DNA from: Pseudomonas sp. 31-12
GTDB taxonomy: Bacteria; Pseudomonadota; Gammaproteobacteria; Pseudomonadales; Pseudomonadaceae
NCBI RefSeq assembly: GCF_003151075.1
Contig: NZ_CP029482.1
Coordinates: 744,001-808,000 of the forward strand
Direction of reading: 5' to 3'
Length of the DNA stretch: 64,000 nt
The position numbers were made by a program, and so were the translations under genes. Below are positions 9,092 to 20,380 of the stretch, piece by piece. The notes below the pieces were generated by a model. That model was not told the DNA's origin, made no database searches, and saw only the letters and a program-made list of their open reading frames with translations. Position 1 is the first letter of the stretch, and each line of letters starts with the position of its first letter.

Positions 9092-10513
9092 ATGAAGTTG
9101 TCCATGCCGCGATTCGATCAAGCCCCTGTCTTGGTGGTCGGCGATGTCATGCTCGACCGTTACTGGCATGGTGGTACCTCACGGATTTCCCCTGAGGCGC
9201 CGGTACCGGTAGTCAAGGTCGAGCAAATCGAGGACCGCCCGGGCGGTGCCGCCAACGTTGCGTTGAACATTGCCGCTCTCGGCGCACCAGCTTCGCTGGT
9301 CGGCGTGACGGGCGACGATGAAGCTGCCGACAGCCTGGCCAATAGCCTTAAGGGCGCTGGCGTACGGGCGTTGTTCCAGCGCATCGCGCACCAGCCGACC
9401 ATCGTCAAGCTGCGGGTCATGAGTCGTCACCAGCAACTGCTGCGTATCGACTTCGAAGAACCCTTTGCCACCGACGCCCTCGCGCTTGGCGAGCAAGTCG
9501 ACGAACTGCTCGAAGGCATCAAGGTGCTGGTGCTGTCCGACTACGGCAAAGGCGCGCTGAAAAACCATCAGGTGCTGATCCAGGCCGCCCGTGCCCGTGG
9601 CATTCCGGTGCTGGCCGATCCAAAAGGCAAGGATTTCTCGATTTATCGTGGTGCAAGCCTGATCACGCCGAACCTCAGCGAGTTCGAAACCATCGTCGGC
9701 GGCTGCGCCGATGAGCACGAACTGGTGAGCAAGGGCGCGCAGTTGATGCACGACCTCGACCTCGGCGCGTTGCTGGTGACCCGTGGCGAACACGGCATGA
9801 CTTTGCTGCGCCCGGATCATCCGGCGCTGCACCTGCCTGCCCGTGCACGTGAAGTGTTCGACGTGACCGGTGCTGGCGACACGGTGATTTCCACCTTGGC
9901 GGCGGCGATTGCCGCAGGCGAAGAACTGCCCCACGCGGTAGCCCTGGCGAACCTGGCGGCAGGCATCGTGGTCGGCAAACTCGGTACGGCGGCGATCAGC
10001 GCGCCGGAACTGCGTCGTGCCATCCAGCGTGAAGAAGGCTCCGAGCGCGGTGTACTGGGTCTTGAGCAGTTGTTGCTGGCGGTCGACGATGCGCGTGCGC
10101 ATAAAGAGAAGATCGTGTTCACCAACGGCTGCTTCGACATCCTGCACGCCGGCCATGTGACCTACCTCGAGCAGGCGCGCGCCCAAGGAGATCGATTGAT
10201 TGTCGCGGTCAACGACGATGCGTCGGTCAGCCGCCTGAAAGGGCCGGGTCGTCCGATCAACAGCGTCGACCGTCGCATGGCTGTATTGGCGGGTCTGGGT
10301 GCTGTGGATTGGGTCATCAGCTTCCCTGAAGGCACGCCGGAAAACCTGCTGCGCGAGGTCAAGCCGGACGTGCTGGTCAAGGGCGGGGATTACGGGATAG
10401 ACCAAGTGGTCGGCGCGGACATCGTCACCGCTTATGGCGGGACCGTGAAAGTGCTGGGGCTGGTGGCAAACAGCTCGACCACCGCAATAGTCGAGAAAAT
10501 CCGTAATAACTGA
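9092..10513 (+). CDS. hldE: Bifunctional heptose 7-phosphate kinase / heptose 1-phosphate adenylyltransferase HldE
   Basis: Two-domain enzyme of ADP-heptose synthesis for the LPS inner core, 473 residues. The N-terminal ribokinase-type domain (about 1-320) has PGGAANVALN and the catalytic signature DVTGAGDTV. The C-terminal nucleotidyltransferase domain starts near 343 with NGCFDILHAGHVTYLEQAR, containing the HxGH motif. ATG 9092 is chosen over the longer open frame (from 8999) because it begins the conserved N-terminus and gives the usual length. The gene is convergent with the minus-strand gene ending at 10674, with a REPIN between them. Confidence 0.95.
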   Translation: MKLSMPRFDQAPVLVVGDVMLDRYWHGGTSRISPEAPVPVVKVEQIEDRPGGAANVALNIAALGAPASLVGVTGDDEAADSLANSLKGAGVRALFQRIAHQPTIVKLRVMSRHQQLLRIDFEEPFATDALALGEQVDELLEGIKVLVLSDYGKGALKNHQVLIQAARARGIPVLADPKGKDFSIYRGASLITPNLSEFETIVGGCADEHELVSKGAQLMHDLDLGALLVTRGEHGMTLLRPDHPALHLPARAREVFDVTGAGDTVISTLAAAIAAGEELPHAVALANLAAGIVVGKLGTAAISAPELRRAIQREEGSERGVLGLEQLLLAVDDARAHKEKIVFTNGCFDILHAGHVTYLEQARAQGDRLIVAVNDDASVSRLKGPGRPINSVDRRMAVLAGLGAVDWVISFPEGTPENLLREVKPDVLVKGGDYGIDQVVGADIVTAYGGTVKVLGLVANSSTTAIVEKIRNN

Positions 10514-10528
10514 AAACGGCGCGGTCAC

Positions 10529-10658
10529 TGTGGCGAGGGAGCTTGCTCCCGCTGGGCTGCGAAGCGGCCCTAAAACCATACACCGCATGATTCTGGGAGC
10601 ACTCGTTAGCTGGTTGCGGCTACTGCGTAGCCGAGCGGGAGCAAGCTCCCTCGCCACA
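10529..10658. repeat. REPIN (inverted REP pair)
   Basis: Two copies of TGTGGCGAGGGAGCTTGCTCCC in opposite orientation bound a 130-bp unit between the 3' ends of hldE and the convergent gene. Each half also forms its own short hairpin. The same family recurs at 13749, 37758 and 50493. Confidence 0.9.
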
Positions 10659-10673
10659 CAAGCCCTCTTGTTC

Positions 10674-11639
10674 CTATCGCACTGCCTTACGCGGCACAAT
10701 TTTCTTCAGCAATTGCTTCGCCTTCCCGCGCAACCGCGCTAAACCGGAATCCTTCCCCGGCGGGCTCAACCCCTGCTGCCGCACCCAATCCTTCCAGCGA
10801 ATCCGTTCATCGCGCACCAGCCAGCCTTCCTGCTGGGAAAAGCTCTCCGCCAGATACAACCCGCGTGTGCTCGCCGGGTACAGCTGATCCTTTTTCAAGG
10901 TGTACAACTCGGCCATCGGCTGGCCGTCCTGCAGTGGCATCAAATACAGATCGGGGCGTTTGCGATCGAGCCGGGCCACCAGTTGATCGCCTTCCAGCCG
11001 CTCATCGACATGAAACAAGCTCAGGGACTTGGCTTCCTTGGGCACGTCCAGGCGCAAGTCATAGATCAATTGCAGTGACGCCGTTGGCAAATGCACGTAA
11101 GCCCGCGGACGTTCGATCAACTGCATCTTGGCGCAACGCACCGGCCGCGCTGAGCCAGACAGCGGCGTCAGGCGAAAGGGCAGCGCCTCGCGATAATGCA
11201 GCGCGGACGAGTAGGGCGCCGGCAGCCAAGTGTCATTGAAACGTCCGCCGAGCCAGCCTTCCGGGGTTTCCAGCAGGCACTCTTCGGCAATTTCCTGGAT
11301 CGCCGTGTGCAGCGGCAGGTTCAGCTCGTGGGCCGGCACGTAACCGGAGATCAGCTTGAGCACCACATCGCCGCGGTCTTGGCGGCGCTGACGCACCAAC
11401 ACCCAGTAATCGCGATTCTGCCAATGCAGGGTCAGGCGCACCGAGACCCCGAGGTTGGCCAGTTCCAGGGCGAAGCGCTCAGTGTCGGGCACCGTCACCG
11501 GGCGGCGACGTTGCAGGGTCTGGGAGAAATTGAGCGGCATCCCGACGCTCTGGTAACTCAAGCCTTCGGGAGTCGCTTCGACGTACAACGGCAGGGTCTT
11601 GAAGTTGCTCGGGTTCTTTCTTATGAGCGTACGCGGCAT
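10674..11639 (-). CDS. Conserved Pseudomonas protein of unknown function (often labelled metal ABC transporter ATPase)
   Basis: A 321-residue soluble protein without signal peptide or membrane segment. I recall homologues being annotated as metal ABC transporter ATPase, but no Walker A, signature or Walker B motif is present, so that label is not supported. The N-terminus is basic (MPRTLIRKNPSNFKTLPL) and the C-terminus ends in a lysine/arginine-rich tail. The middle contains IQEIAEECLLETPEGW, faintly like a Nudix box (REx2EE) but incomplete. It is the last gene of a minus-strand set with an aldo/keto reductase (32-bp gap) and an FAD oxidoreductase. Function unknown. Confidence 0.6.
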   Translation of the reverse strand: MPRTLIRKNPSNFKTLPLYVEATPEGLSYQSVGMPLNFSQTLQRRRPVTVPDTERFALELANLGVSVRLTLHWQNRDYWVLVRQRRQDRGDVVLKLISGYVPAHELNLPLHTAIQEIAEECLLETPEGWLGGRFNDTWLPAPYSSALHYREALPFRLTPLSGSARPVRCAKMQLIERPRAYVHLPTASLQLIYDLRLDVPKEAKSLSLFHVDERLEGDQLVARLDRKRPDLYLMPLQDGQPMAELYTLKKDQLYPASTRGLYLAESFSQQEGWLVRDERIRWKDWVRQQGLSPPGKDSGLARLRGKAKQLLKKIVPRKAVR

Positions 11640-11671
11640 GTCGGCTCCTGCTTAAGGCCGCGTGGGCGGCA

Positions 11672-12484
11672 TCAGTTTCTACGTAGGACCTGGGCAACGG
11701 TCGCGACGTTATGGGCGAGGTGCAGCGGATTGATGGTCCCGACAATAGCACTGGCAACGCCCGGATGTTCAAACAACAACTCGAAGCTGGCGCGCACCGG
11801 GTCCACACCCGGACTCAGGCAGACGTGACCGCTGGCGAGGGCTTTCTTGACCAGAATGGCTTTACCGTGAGCAGCAGCATAGTCAATGACCGGCTTCTCG
11901 CTCTGTTCGTTCAGATTGTAGGTGACCATGGCGCAATCACCTTGTTCTAGAGCCTTCAAACCGCCTTCGACGGTTTTCCCGGAAAAACCGAAGCCGCGGA
12001 TCTTGCCTTCGGCCTTGAGCGCGGCGAGGGTCGCGTAGATATCGCTGTCATTGAGGATCGCCAGGTCGTTGCCGTCGGAGTGCGCCAGCACCAGGTCGAT
12101 AACATCCGTTTCCAGGCGTTGCAGGCTGCGCTCCACTGAACGTCGGGTGTGGGCGGCGCTGAAATCGTGGCTCGACTGGCCGTCGGCAAATTCTTCGCCG
12201 ACCTTGCTGACGATCACCCACTCCTGACGCTGCCCTCGCAGCAATGGGCCGAGGCGCTCTTCGCTGCGGCCATAAGCCGGGGCGGTGTCGATCAGGTTGA
12301 TGCCCATGTCACGTGCGAGTTTGAGCAGCATGCGTGCTTCGTCGTCGCCGGGAATCTGGAAGCCGTTGGGGTATTTCACCCCTTGATCGCGGCCCAGTTT
12401 TACCGTGCCCAGGCCCAGAGGCGAAACCAGCAGGCCAGTGCTACCCAGGGGGCGATGCAGGTCGTGCAGGGTCTTTACGCTCAT
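11672..12484 (-). CDS. Aldo/keto reductase
   Basis: An NADPH-dependent reductase with a TIM-barrel fold, 270 residues. Conserved family elements are GLGTVKLGR near the N-terminus, the active-site tetrad regions LIDTAPAYGRSEERLG (Asp and Tyr), VSKVG (Lys) and LAHSDG (His), and the cofactor loop at the C-terminus. ATG 12484 is chosen because it overlaps the stop of the upstream FAD oxidoreductase gene (ATGA) and gives a normal N-terminus; the frame extends to 12514 without a better start. Matches PA4992 by synteny. The physiological substrate is not known. Confidence 0.85.
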   Translation of the reverse strand: MSVKTLHDLHRPLGSTGLLVSPLGLGTVKLGRDQGVKYPNGFQIPGDDEARMLLKLARDMGINLIDTAPAYGRSEERLGPLLRGQRQEWVIVSKVGEEFADGQSSHDFSAAHTRRSVERSLQRLETDVIDLVLAHSDGNDLAILNDSDIYATLAALKAEGKIRGFGFSGKTVEGGLKALEQGDCAMVTYNLNEQSEKPVIDYAAAHGKAILVKKALASGHVCLSPGVDPVRASFELLFEHPGVASAIVGTINPLHLAHNVATVAQVLRRN

Positions 12485-13656
12485 GGCAGCAGTTGCTCCC
12501 AGGCTGGAACGCAAATCGGTGGTTTTGGCAGCTCGGGTAACGGCGCCGGATGGCTTGGCTGGATGCCGTCGCGCTGCAAGGACGTGATGACCCGGTCGGC
12601 GAAGTCCGGGGCCAGCGCCAGTTTGGTTGGCCAGCCCACCAGCAGCCGGCCTTCTTCGGCAAGGAATGCATTGTCAGGACGGGTCAGTCCCGATTGCAGC
12701 GGTTCGGCGCGATCCACGCGCAAAGTCGCCCATTGCGCGGTGCTCAGGTCGATCCATGGCAGCAACTGGCCGAGTTCTTTCTGCGCGGTGGCGATTTGCT
12801 CGGCCGGTTCGCGGGCAACCCCTTCGGCTTCGGCGATATCGCCGCCCATGTACCAGACCCATTGGCCATCGGCAGCCGGATGGGTGGTCACGGTCAGACG
12901 CGGTTTGGTACCGCCGCCCAGGCAGTGCGCGTACAGCGGTTTGAGACTTGGGCCTTTGGCGATGATCATGTGCAATGGCCGGCGCTGCATGGCCGGCTGG
13001 CTCAGCCCCAGTGCGTCGAGCAGCGCCGCCGTGCCGGCACCGGCGCTGAGCACGATGCGCTGGGCGCGGATCTCGCGCTCGTCGACCTTCAGGCCCACCA
13101 GCACGCCGCCTTCCAGCAACGGTTCGATCGTCTGACCGGCGAGCAGGCCATCACCGGCCAGATCGGCCAGGCGCTGAATCAGGCTCGGCACGTCGATCAC
13201 CAATTCTGCCAATCGGTAAACCTTGCCCTTGAAGCGCTTGTCTTGCAGGGCCGGCGGCAGTTGGTCGCCCTTGACCTGATCGACACGGCCGCGCACCGCT
13301 TTGCTGGCGAAGAAGCTGGTGAGGTTGCCGGCGATCGTGCCCGGGGACCAGAGGTAATGCGCTTCGGACAGCAGGCGCACGCCGGACAAATCCAGCTCGC
13401 CGTCGCCAGCCAACGCTTCACGCCAGCGACGCGGCATGTCGGCGATGGCTTCCGAGGCGCCGGTCAGGGCGCCATGCAGCGCGTACTTGGCGCCGCCGTG
13501 GATGATGCCCTGGGACTTCACACTCTGCCCGCCGCCGAGGCTGGCGCTTTCCACCAGCACGGTCGAAAAACCCTGGCGGCGCAGGCGCGCATTCAGCCAG
13601 AGGCCGGCGACACCAGCGCCGACAATCAGAACGTCGGTGGAAATAACGGATGGCAT
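12481..13656 (-). CDS. FAD-dependent oxidoreductase (DAO/GlpA-like)
   Basis: A flavoprotein of 391 residues. The N-terminus has the dinucleotide-binding motif DVLIVGAGVAGLWLNARL followed by the acidic end of beta-2 (VLVES), then GGGQSVKSQGIIHGGAKY, as in DAO/glycerol-3-phosphate dehydrogenase-like enzymes. It is the first gene of the minus-strand operon with the aldo/keto reductase, to which it is coupled by ATGA overlap. Position matches PA4991. The substrate cannot be told from sequence. Confidence 0.85.
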   Translation of the reverse strand: MPSVISTDVLIVGAGVAGLWLNARLRRQGFSTVLVESASLGGGQSVKSQGIIHGGAKYALHGALTGASEAIADMPRRWREALAGDGELDLSGVRLLSEAHYLWSPGTIAGNLTSFFASKAVRGRVDQVKGDQLPPALQDKRFKGKVYRLAELVIDVPSLIQRLADLAGDGLLAGQTIEPLLEGGVLVGLKVDEREIRAQRIVLSAGAGTAALLDALGLSQPAMQRRPLHMIIAKGPSLKPLYAHCLGGGTKPRLTVTTHPAADGQWVWYMGGDIAEAEGVAREPAEQIATAQKELGQLLPWIDLSTAQWATLRVDRAEPLQSGLTRPDNAFLAEEGRLLVGWPTKLALAPDFADRVITSLQRDGIQPSHPAPLPELPKPPICVPAWEQLLP

Positions 13657-13748
13657 GCAGCGACCTCAGTGTTCAAGACGAGGGCGCAGTATACAGACTC
13701 GAAGATTGGAGGTTTTATTGCTGATCAACAGAGGCTATACGCAGGACC

Positions 13749-13880
13749 TGTGGCGAGGGAGCTTGCTCCCGTTGGGTCGCGAAGCGGCCCCAAAATCTAA
13801 CGATGCGGTTATTCAGATAAACCGCATCAGGCTATTTACGACTGCTTCGCAGCCGAGCGGGAGCAAGCTCCCTCGCCACA
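13749..13880. repeat. REPIN (inverted REP pair)
   Basis: Inverted copies of the TGTGGCGAGGGAGCTTGCTCCC unit bound a 132-bp segment. It fills most of the 242-bp gap between the SMR efflux gene (3' end) and the promoter side of the FAD oxidoreductase gene; nothing else is recognisable in that gap. Confidence 0.9.
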
Positions 13881-13898
13881 GGGGATTGGTGGTGCCAG

Positions 13899-14231
13899 TT
13901 AGTGGCCCGCGGTTTTGGAGAAGAGCTGGATGACGACGACACCCAGCACGATGAGCGCCATTCCGAGCATCGCAGGCACATCCAGTTTCTGCCCATAGAT
14001 AAACAGCGCCGCGACGCTGACCATCACAATCCCCATGCCCGCCCATACCGCGTAGGCCACGCCCACCGGGACGCTGCGCACCACCAGGGTCAGCATCCAG
14101 AAGGCAATCCCGTAACCGACAATCACCAGAATCAGCGGCAGCGGGGTGCTGAAGCCTTTGACGGCTTTCATCGAAACGGTCGCGATCACTTCGGCGCAGA
14201 TGGCAATGGCCAGGTAGTAGTAAGCGGTCAT
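13899..14231 (-). CDS. Small multidrug resistance (EmrE/SugE-type) efflux protein
   Basis: A 110-residue inner membrane protein with four hydrophobic helices, the standard SMR length. The essential glutamate of helix 1 is in AICAEVIATVSMK (Glu about residue 13), and helix 3 has the family pattern AYAVWAGMGIV. SMR dimers exchange protons for lipophilic cations or guanidinium-like compounds. The start at ATG 14231 matches the family; the frame extends 14 codons upstream without family support. It is divergent from a LysR-type regulator, which probably controls it. Confidence 0.9.
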   Translation of the reverse strand: MTAYYYLAIAICAEVIATVSMKAVKGFSTPLPLILVIVGYGIAFWMLTLVVRSVPVGVAYAVWAGMGIVMVSVAALFIYGQKLDVPAMLGMALIVLGVVVIQLFSKTAGH

Positions 14232-14334
14232 AGGTGCATCCTCATGTGAAGTGTTGCTCTCTGAGGTCGGCATTTTAGAGATTCTCCAGATGCGGTAAAG
14301 TCATTACCTATCTGTTTTGAAGATGGGTTGTCTC
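14232..14334. promoter_or_regulatory. Divergent control region between SMR efflux and LysR regulator
   Basis: A 103-bp gap between two divergent starts, the usual place for a LysR operator. It is AT-richer than its surroundings. I could not define a clear T-N11-A box by eye. Confidence 0.4.
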
Positions 14335-15255
14335 ATGAGTACGCAATGGAATCTGGAACAGCTGCGCTTGTTTGTCAGCGTAGCGGAGCAGCGTTCGTTT
14401 TCTGCCGTGGCGCGGGGTCAACGCAAGGCGCAGTCGGCGGTCAGCAGTTCGATTGCCCTTCTGGAAGAAGACCTCGGTGTCAGCCTGTTCGATCGCAGCA
14501 GCGGTCGTCAGCCGAAACTCACCGAGGCCGGCAATGCCTTGCTGGAAGAAGCACGCGAGGTCTTGCGCCAGTGCGAACGCCTGAATGGTCGGGCGCTGGC
14601 GATGATGCGCGGGCAGGAAGCGCGTTTGCGCGTGGCTCAGGATGAGGCGATGCCCTATCAGCCGATCATCGAAAGCTTCGAGGCCCTGGCAGAGAAATTT
14701 CCCAGCCTCGAAGTGCAGCTGACCAGCGCCGCCCAAGGTGATGTGGCGCGCAAACTGGTGGAGCGTCGGGCTGATCTGGGATTGCTGTTTTACCACGACC
14801 AGATTCCCGAAGCGCTTGAGCGCCGGGTGCTGGGCAGCGTCGAGATGGTCACTGTGTGCGGCGTCGGTCATCCGCTGGCGAAACAGGCACAGGTTGATTG
14901 TCAGCAACTGGCGCAGCATCGCCAGTTGCTGATGTCCACGCAATCCAGTGTCTACCCCGGCAGCGAGCCGGCCAGCCCGCAGGTCTGGCGGGCCGACAGT
15001 TTCTACGTGATGGCTGAATGGCTGGTGCGCGGCCTCGGTTGGGCCTGGCTGCCGCGCCACGTGGTGCAATACCCGGCGTATCAGGATTTGATGATCGAAC
15101 TGGACAGCGAGTGGACCCCGCCGGCGCTGGTCGTGGAACTGGTCTGGCGCCGCGACGAACCCCTTGGCCCGGCGGCTCGCTGGTTGGCTGAACGTTTTGC
15201 CGTGCATTTGCAGGCGATCGGTGAAAAAACCGATAAACTCCGCCGCCATGAATAG
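14335..15255 (+). CDS. LysR family transcriptional regulator
   Basis: A 306-residue DNA-binding regulator. The N-terminal winged helix-turn-helix is plain (LEQLRLFVSVAEQRSFSAVARGQRKAQSAVSSSI in two parts, residues about 6-42), followed by the linker helix and a periplasmic-binding-protein-like effector domain. ATG 14335 is preferred; ATG 14323 is in frame and possible. It is divergent from the SMR efflux gene, its likely target, and its 3' end overlaps the start of waaA by 8 bp. Position matches PA4989. The inducer is unknown. Confidence 0.9.
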   Translation: MSTQWNLEQLRLFVSVAEQRSFSAVARGQRKAQSAVSSSIALLEEDLGVSLFDRSSGRQPKLTEAGNALLEEAREVLRQCERLNGRALAMMRGQEARLRVAQDEAMPYQPIIESFEALAEKFPSLEVQLTSAAQGDVARKLVERRADLGLLFYHDQIPEALERRVLGSVEMVTVCGVGHPLAKQAQVDCQQLAQHRQLLMSTQSSVYPGSEPASPQVWRADSFYVMAEWLVRGLGWAWLPRHVVQYPAYQDLMIELDSEWTPPALVVELVWRRDEPLGPAARWLAERFAVHLQAIGEKTDKLRRHE

Positions 15256-16522
15256 AACTCTCTACACCGCGCTGTTTTACCTGGGGCTGCCATTGGTAGC
15301 GATTCGGCTGTGGCTGCGTTCGCGCAAGGCGCCGGCGTATGCCAAACGCATTGGCGAACGTTTTTCCCTTGGCTTGCCGGCGATGAAACCGGGCGGCATT
15401 TGGGTGCACGCGGTGTCCGTGGGCGAGAGCATTGCCGCGGCGCCGATGATTCGCGCCTTGCTGCAACGTTATCCACAGCTGCCGATTACCGTGACCTGCA
15501 TGACCCCGACCGGTTCGGAGCGCATCCACGCACTGTTTGCCAACGAGCCGCGCATCCAGCACTGCTATTTGCCTTACGACTTGCCGTGTGCGGCGGCGCG
15601 GTTCCTTGATCGGGTCCAGCCGAAACTGGCGGTGATCATGGAGACCGAACTGTGGCCGAACCACATCCATCAGTGCGCCAAACGCGGGATTCCGGTGGCG
15701 TTGGCCAATGCACGACTGTCCGAGCGCTCGGCCAAGGGCTATGGCCGCTTCTGCAAACTCACCCAGCCGATGCTGGCCGAGATGAGCCTGTTCGCAGTGC
15801 AGACCGAAGCCGAGGCCCAGCGCTTCCGTGACTTGGGTGCGCGTACGGACACTGTCGAAGTGACTGGCTCGATCAAGTTCGACCTGACCATCGACCCTGC
15901 ATTGCTTCAGCGCGCCACCGAGTTGCGTGTTCAATGGCAGGCGCAGGAACGTCCGGTGTGGATCGCCGCGAGCACTCACGAAGGCGAAGACGAAGTGGTG
16001 CTGGCGGCTCATCGTCAGTTGCTGGCCAATCATCCTGATGCCTTGCTGATTCTGGTGCCGCGTCATCCGGAGCGTTTCAACTCGGTATTCGCGTTGTGCC
16101 AGCAGCAGGGTTTCGCCACGGTGCGTCGTTCTTCCGGCGAGCCGGTCACGGCAAATACTTCGGTGCTGCTGGGCGACACCATGGGCGAGTTGCTGTTTCT
16201 TTACGCCCTGGCGGACAGCGCATTTGTCGGCGGCAGCCTGGTGCCGAACGGCGGGCATAACCTGCTGGAACCGGCGGCGCTGGCCAAACCGGTACTGAGC
16301 GGCCCGCACCTGTTCAACTTCCTCGAAATCGCCGCGCAATTGCGCAGCGCCGGGGCGTTGCAGGAAGTGGAAGATGCCGAAGGCCTGGCGCTAGCGGTGC
16401 AGCGGCTGTTCGAATTGCCGCGCGATGCGCAGCGGATGGCGGAAGCAGGGTTGAAAGTGATGCGCACCAATCAGGGCGCGTTGCAGCGGTTGCTGGATGG
16501 GTTGGGGCGGTTGATCAACTGA
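15248..16522 (+). CDS. waaA: 3-deoxy-D-manno-octulosonic acid (Kdo) transferase WaaA
   Basis: A membrane-anchored GT-B glycosyltransferase that adds Kdo from CMP-Kdo to lipid IV-A, 424 residues. The N-terminus has a hydrophobic anchor (TALFYLGLPLVAIRLWL) followed by the Kdo-transferase domain with VHAVSVGES. The C-terminal domain carries GGSLVPNGGHNLLEPAALAKPVLSG (in two parts), characteristic of KdtA/WaaA. ATG 15248 overlaps the LysR stop and gives the normal length; the longer frame from 15164 is antisupported by the regulator. It ends convergently with tolC. Confidence 0.95.
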   Translation: MNRTLYTALFYLGLPLVAIRLWLRSRKAPAYAKRIGERFSLGLPAMKPGGIWVHAVSVGESIAAAPMIRALLQRYPQLPITVTCMTPTGSERIHALFANEPRIQHCYLPYDLPCAAARFLDRVQPKLAVIMETELWPNHIHQCAKRGIPVALANARLSERSAKGYGRFCKLTQPMLAEMSLFAVQTEAEAQRFRDLGARTDTVEVTGSIKFDLTIDPALLQRATELRVQWQAQERPVWIAASTHEGEDEVVLAAHRQLLANHPDALLILVPRHPERFNSVFALCQQQGFATVRRSSGEPVTANTSVLLGDTMGELLFLYALADSAFVGGSLVPNGGHNLLEPAALAKPVLSGPHLFNFLEIAAQLRSAGALQEVEDAEGLALAVQRLFELPRDAQRMAEAGLKVMRTNQGALQRLLDGLGRLIN

Positions 16523-16530
16523 CTGACTCC

Positions 16531-16560
16531 TGTGGCGAGGGAGCAAGCTCCCTCGCCACA
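16531..16560. repeat. Collapsed REP palindrome
   Basis: A perfect 30-bp inverted repeat: a 14-bp stem beginning TGTGGCGAGGGAGC with a 2-nt loop. It is the two outer halves of the REPIN family joined directly, with no spacer, between convergent waaA and tolC. Confidence 0.85.
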
Positions 16561-16570
16561 GAACTGCTGT

Positions 16571-18010
16571 CTATTGCGTTGGATTAGCCTTCAACTGCGC
16601 CGCCGCAGCCTTGGCCAGATCCGGCGGCAGGAAGTCCTTGTCCGGGTTGTAGTCGGCCTTGAGATAACGCGCCAGGTCCTGCAAATCCCCCGGGTTCAAC
16701 GTGCCGGCGGCCTGCTTCAGGCGCAGGTTGTCGAGGATGTAGTCGTAGCGCGTGTTGTTGTAGTTGCGCACTGAGGTGTACAGCTGGCGCTGGGCGTCCA
16801 GCACATCGACGATGTTTCGTGTGCCCACCTGATAACCGATTTCGGTCGCTTCCACCGCGCTCTGGTTGGAGATGATCGACTGCTTGCGCGCCTGCACCTG
16901 TTCAACGTCAGTGTTCACCGCGCGATGCAGGTTACGGGTGTTTTCCACCACCTGGCGACGCAGGGATTCACGCTGCTGCTCGGACTGATCCAGCTGTGCA
17001 TACGATTGGCGCACCTGGGAGTTGATCAGGCCACCGCTGTAGATCGGGATGTTCAGTTGCAGGCCCACCGTCGTTTGCTCGACGTTGCCACCATAAGGTT
17101 GGCCAAAGGCATTCGGGTTGCTGAAGCCCAAGGCGTCGTTATCACCTTTCTCGTACTTGGCCACGGCGTCGACGGTGGGCGCGTGTCCAGCCTTGCGCTG
17201 CTTGAGCGTTTCCTCGGCAGCACTGACGGCGTAGTTGCTGGCCAGCAGGTTGAGGTTCTGTCTCGCCGCTGTGTCGACCCAGGACTTGGCGTCGTTCGGT
17301 GCCGGCGGCAGGATCGGCAGGGTGTGGACGATGCCCTGGATCGAGTTGTACTGACGGTTGGTCAGGGTGATCAGCGCTTCGAACGCGTCATCCACCTGGC
17401 GCTGGGCGACGATCCGGTTGGCCCGTGCAGTGTCGTAGCTGGCTTGCGATTGCAGCACATCGGTCTTGTCCGACAAGCCGACATCGAAGCGTTCGTTGGA
17501 CTGATCGAGCTGGCGTTTGAACGCGGCTTCTTCGGCCTTGGTCGAGGCCAGGTTGTCCTGGCTGCGCAGCACGTTGAAGTAGCTTTCGGCGGTTTGCAGG
17601 ATCAGGTTCTGTTCAGTTGCCGAGAGTTGCAACGCGGCCTGTTCGTTGACGTCCTTCGCGGCCTGGAACTGGAACCAGCGGTCGGCACGGAACAGCGGTT
17701 GAGCCAACGTCGCTTGATAGGAATGAGCGTTACGGTTGGCGGTGGCCGAAGGCTGATCGATCGAGGTGCGCACGTTGGCGAGTTCGGCACCGCCCGAGAG
17801 ATTGGGCAGCAGCCCGGCGCGGGCCTGGGGCACCACTTCTTTCTGGGCGCCGTATTGGGCGCGGGCGGCAGCCAGGTCGGCGTTGTTGTCCACCGCTTCC
17901 TGGTAGACGCTGACCAGATCAGTCTTGGTCGATAAGGGCGCTTCTGCTGCCCAGGCCATTCCATTGGACGCACAAGACACGGCAAGGGCCAGTGAGAGTT
18001 TGCGCAGCAT
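16571..18010 (-). CDS. tolC: TolC family outer membrane channel protein
   Basis: Outer membrane efflux duct, 479 residues. The N-terminus is a signal peptide (MLRKLSLALAVSCASNGMAWA, cleaved after AWA), then two OEP repeats rich in alpha-helical coiled coil. The C-terminal repeat has VGTRNIVDVLDAQRQLY and YDYILDNLRLKQAAGTL, typical of TolC. The partner can be RND, ABC or MFS pumps or type I secretion systems. ATG 18010 is chosen for the signal peptide; the frame continues to 18151 without a plausible start. Position matches PA4974. It is divergent from the TPP riboswitch-thiC unit. Confidence 0.95.
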   Translation of the reverse strand: MLRKLSLALAVSCASNGMAWAAEAPLSTKTDLVSVYQEAVDNNADLAAARAQYGAQKEVVPQARAGLLPNLSGGAELANVRTSIDQPSATANRNAHSYQATLAQPLFRADRWFQFQAAKDVNEQAALQLSATEQNLILQTAESYFNVLRSQDNLASTKAEEAAFKRQLDQSNERFDVGLSDKTDVLQSQASYDTARANRIVAQRQVDDAFEALITLTNRQYNSIQGIVHTLPILPPAPNDAKSWVDTAARQNLNLLASNYAVSAAEETLKQRKAGHAPTVDAVAKYEKGDNDALGFSNPNAFGQPYGGNVEQTTVGLQLNIPIYSGGLINSQVRQSYAQLDQSEQQRESLRRQVVENTRNLHRAVNTDVEQVQARKQSIISNQSAVEATEIGYQVGTRNIVDVLDAQRQLYTSVRNYNNTRYDYILDNLRLKQAAGTLNPGDLQDLARYLKADYNPDKDFLPPDLAKAAAAQLKANPTQ

Positions 18011-18208
18011 GAGGCCATCCCTAAAAATTACGCTGATAATTTGAGCGCCAAGGCTACGGCGCGGCCCATACAGCGTCAAGGCGCAGCATGGCTTGGCGAG
18101 TGTAGTTGTCGCCACGCACGGCAACAATCCTGTAATTGCGCCATTCATCATGGTGTTTGCCGCGGTGTTGGCGTTCTTTGCCAGTTGTGTCTAGACTGGC
18201 CGGGTTCT
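18011..18208. promoter_or_regulatory. Divergent promoter region tolC / thiC
   Basis: A 198-bp gap before the TPP aptamer. It must hold the tolC promoter on the minus strand and the thiC promoter on the plus strand. No unambiguous -35/-10 pair was identified by eye. Confidence 0.4.
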
Positions 18209-20365
<2,157 letters not shown>

Positions 20366-20380
20366 TCTGATCTGAAAAGG

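Noticed and set aside
11300..11360. Nudix box in the 10674-11639 protein
   Set aside because: Only a partial REx2EE-like pattern without the leading Gly/Glu spacing.
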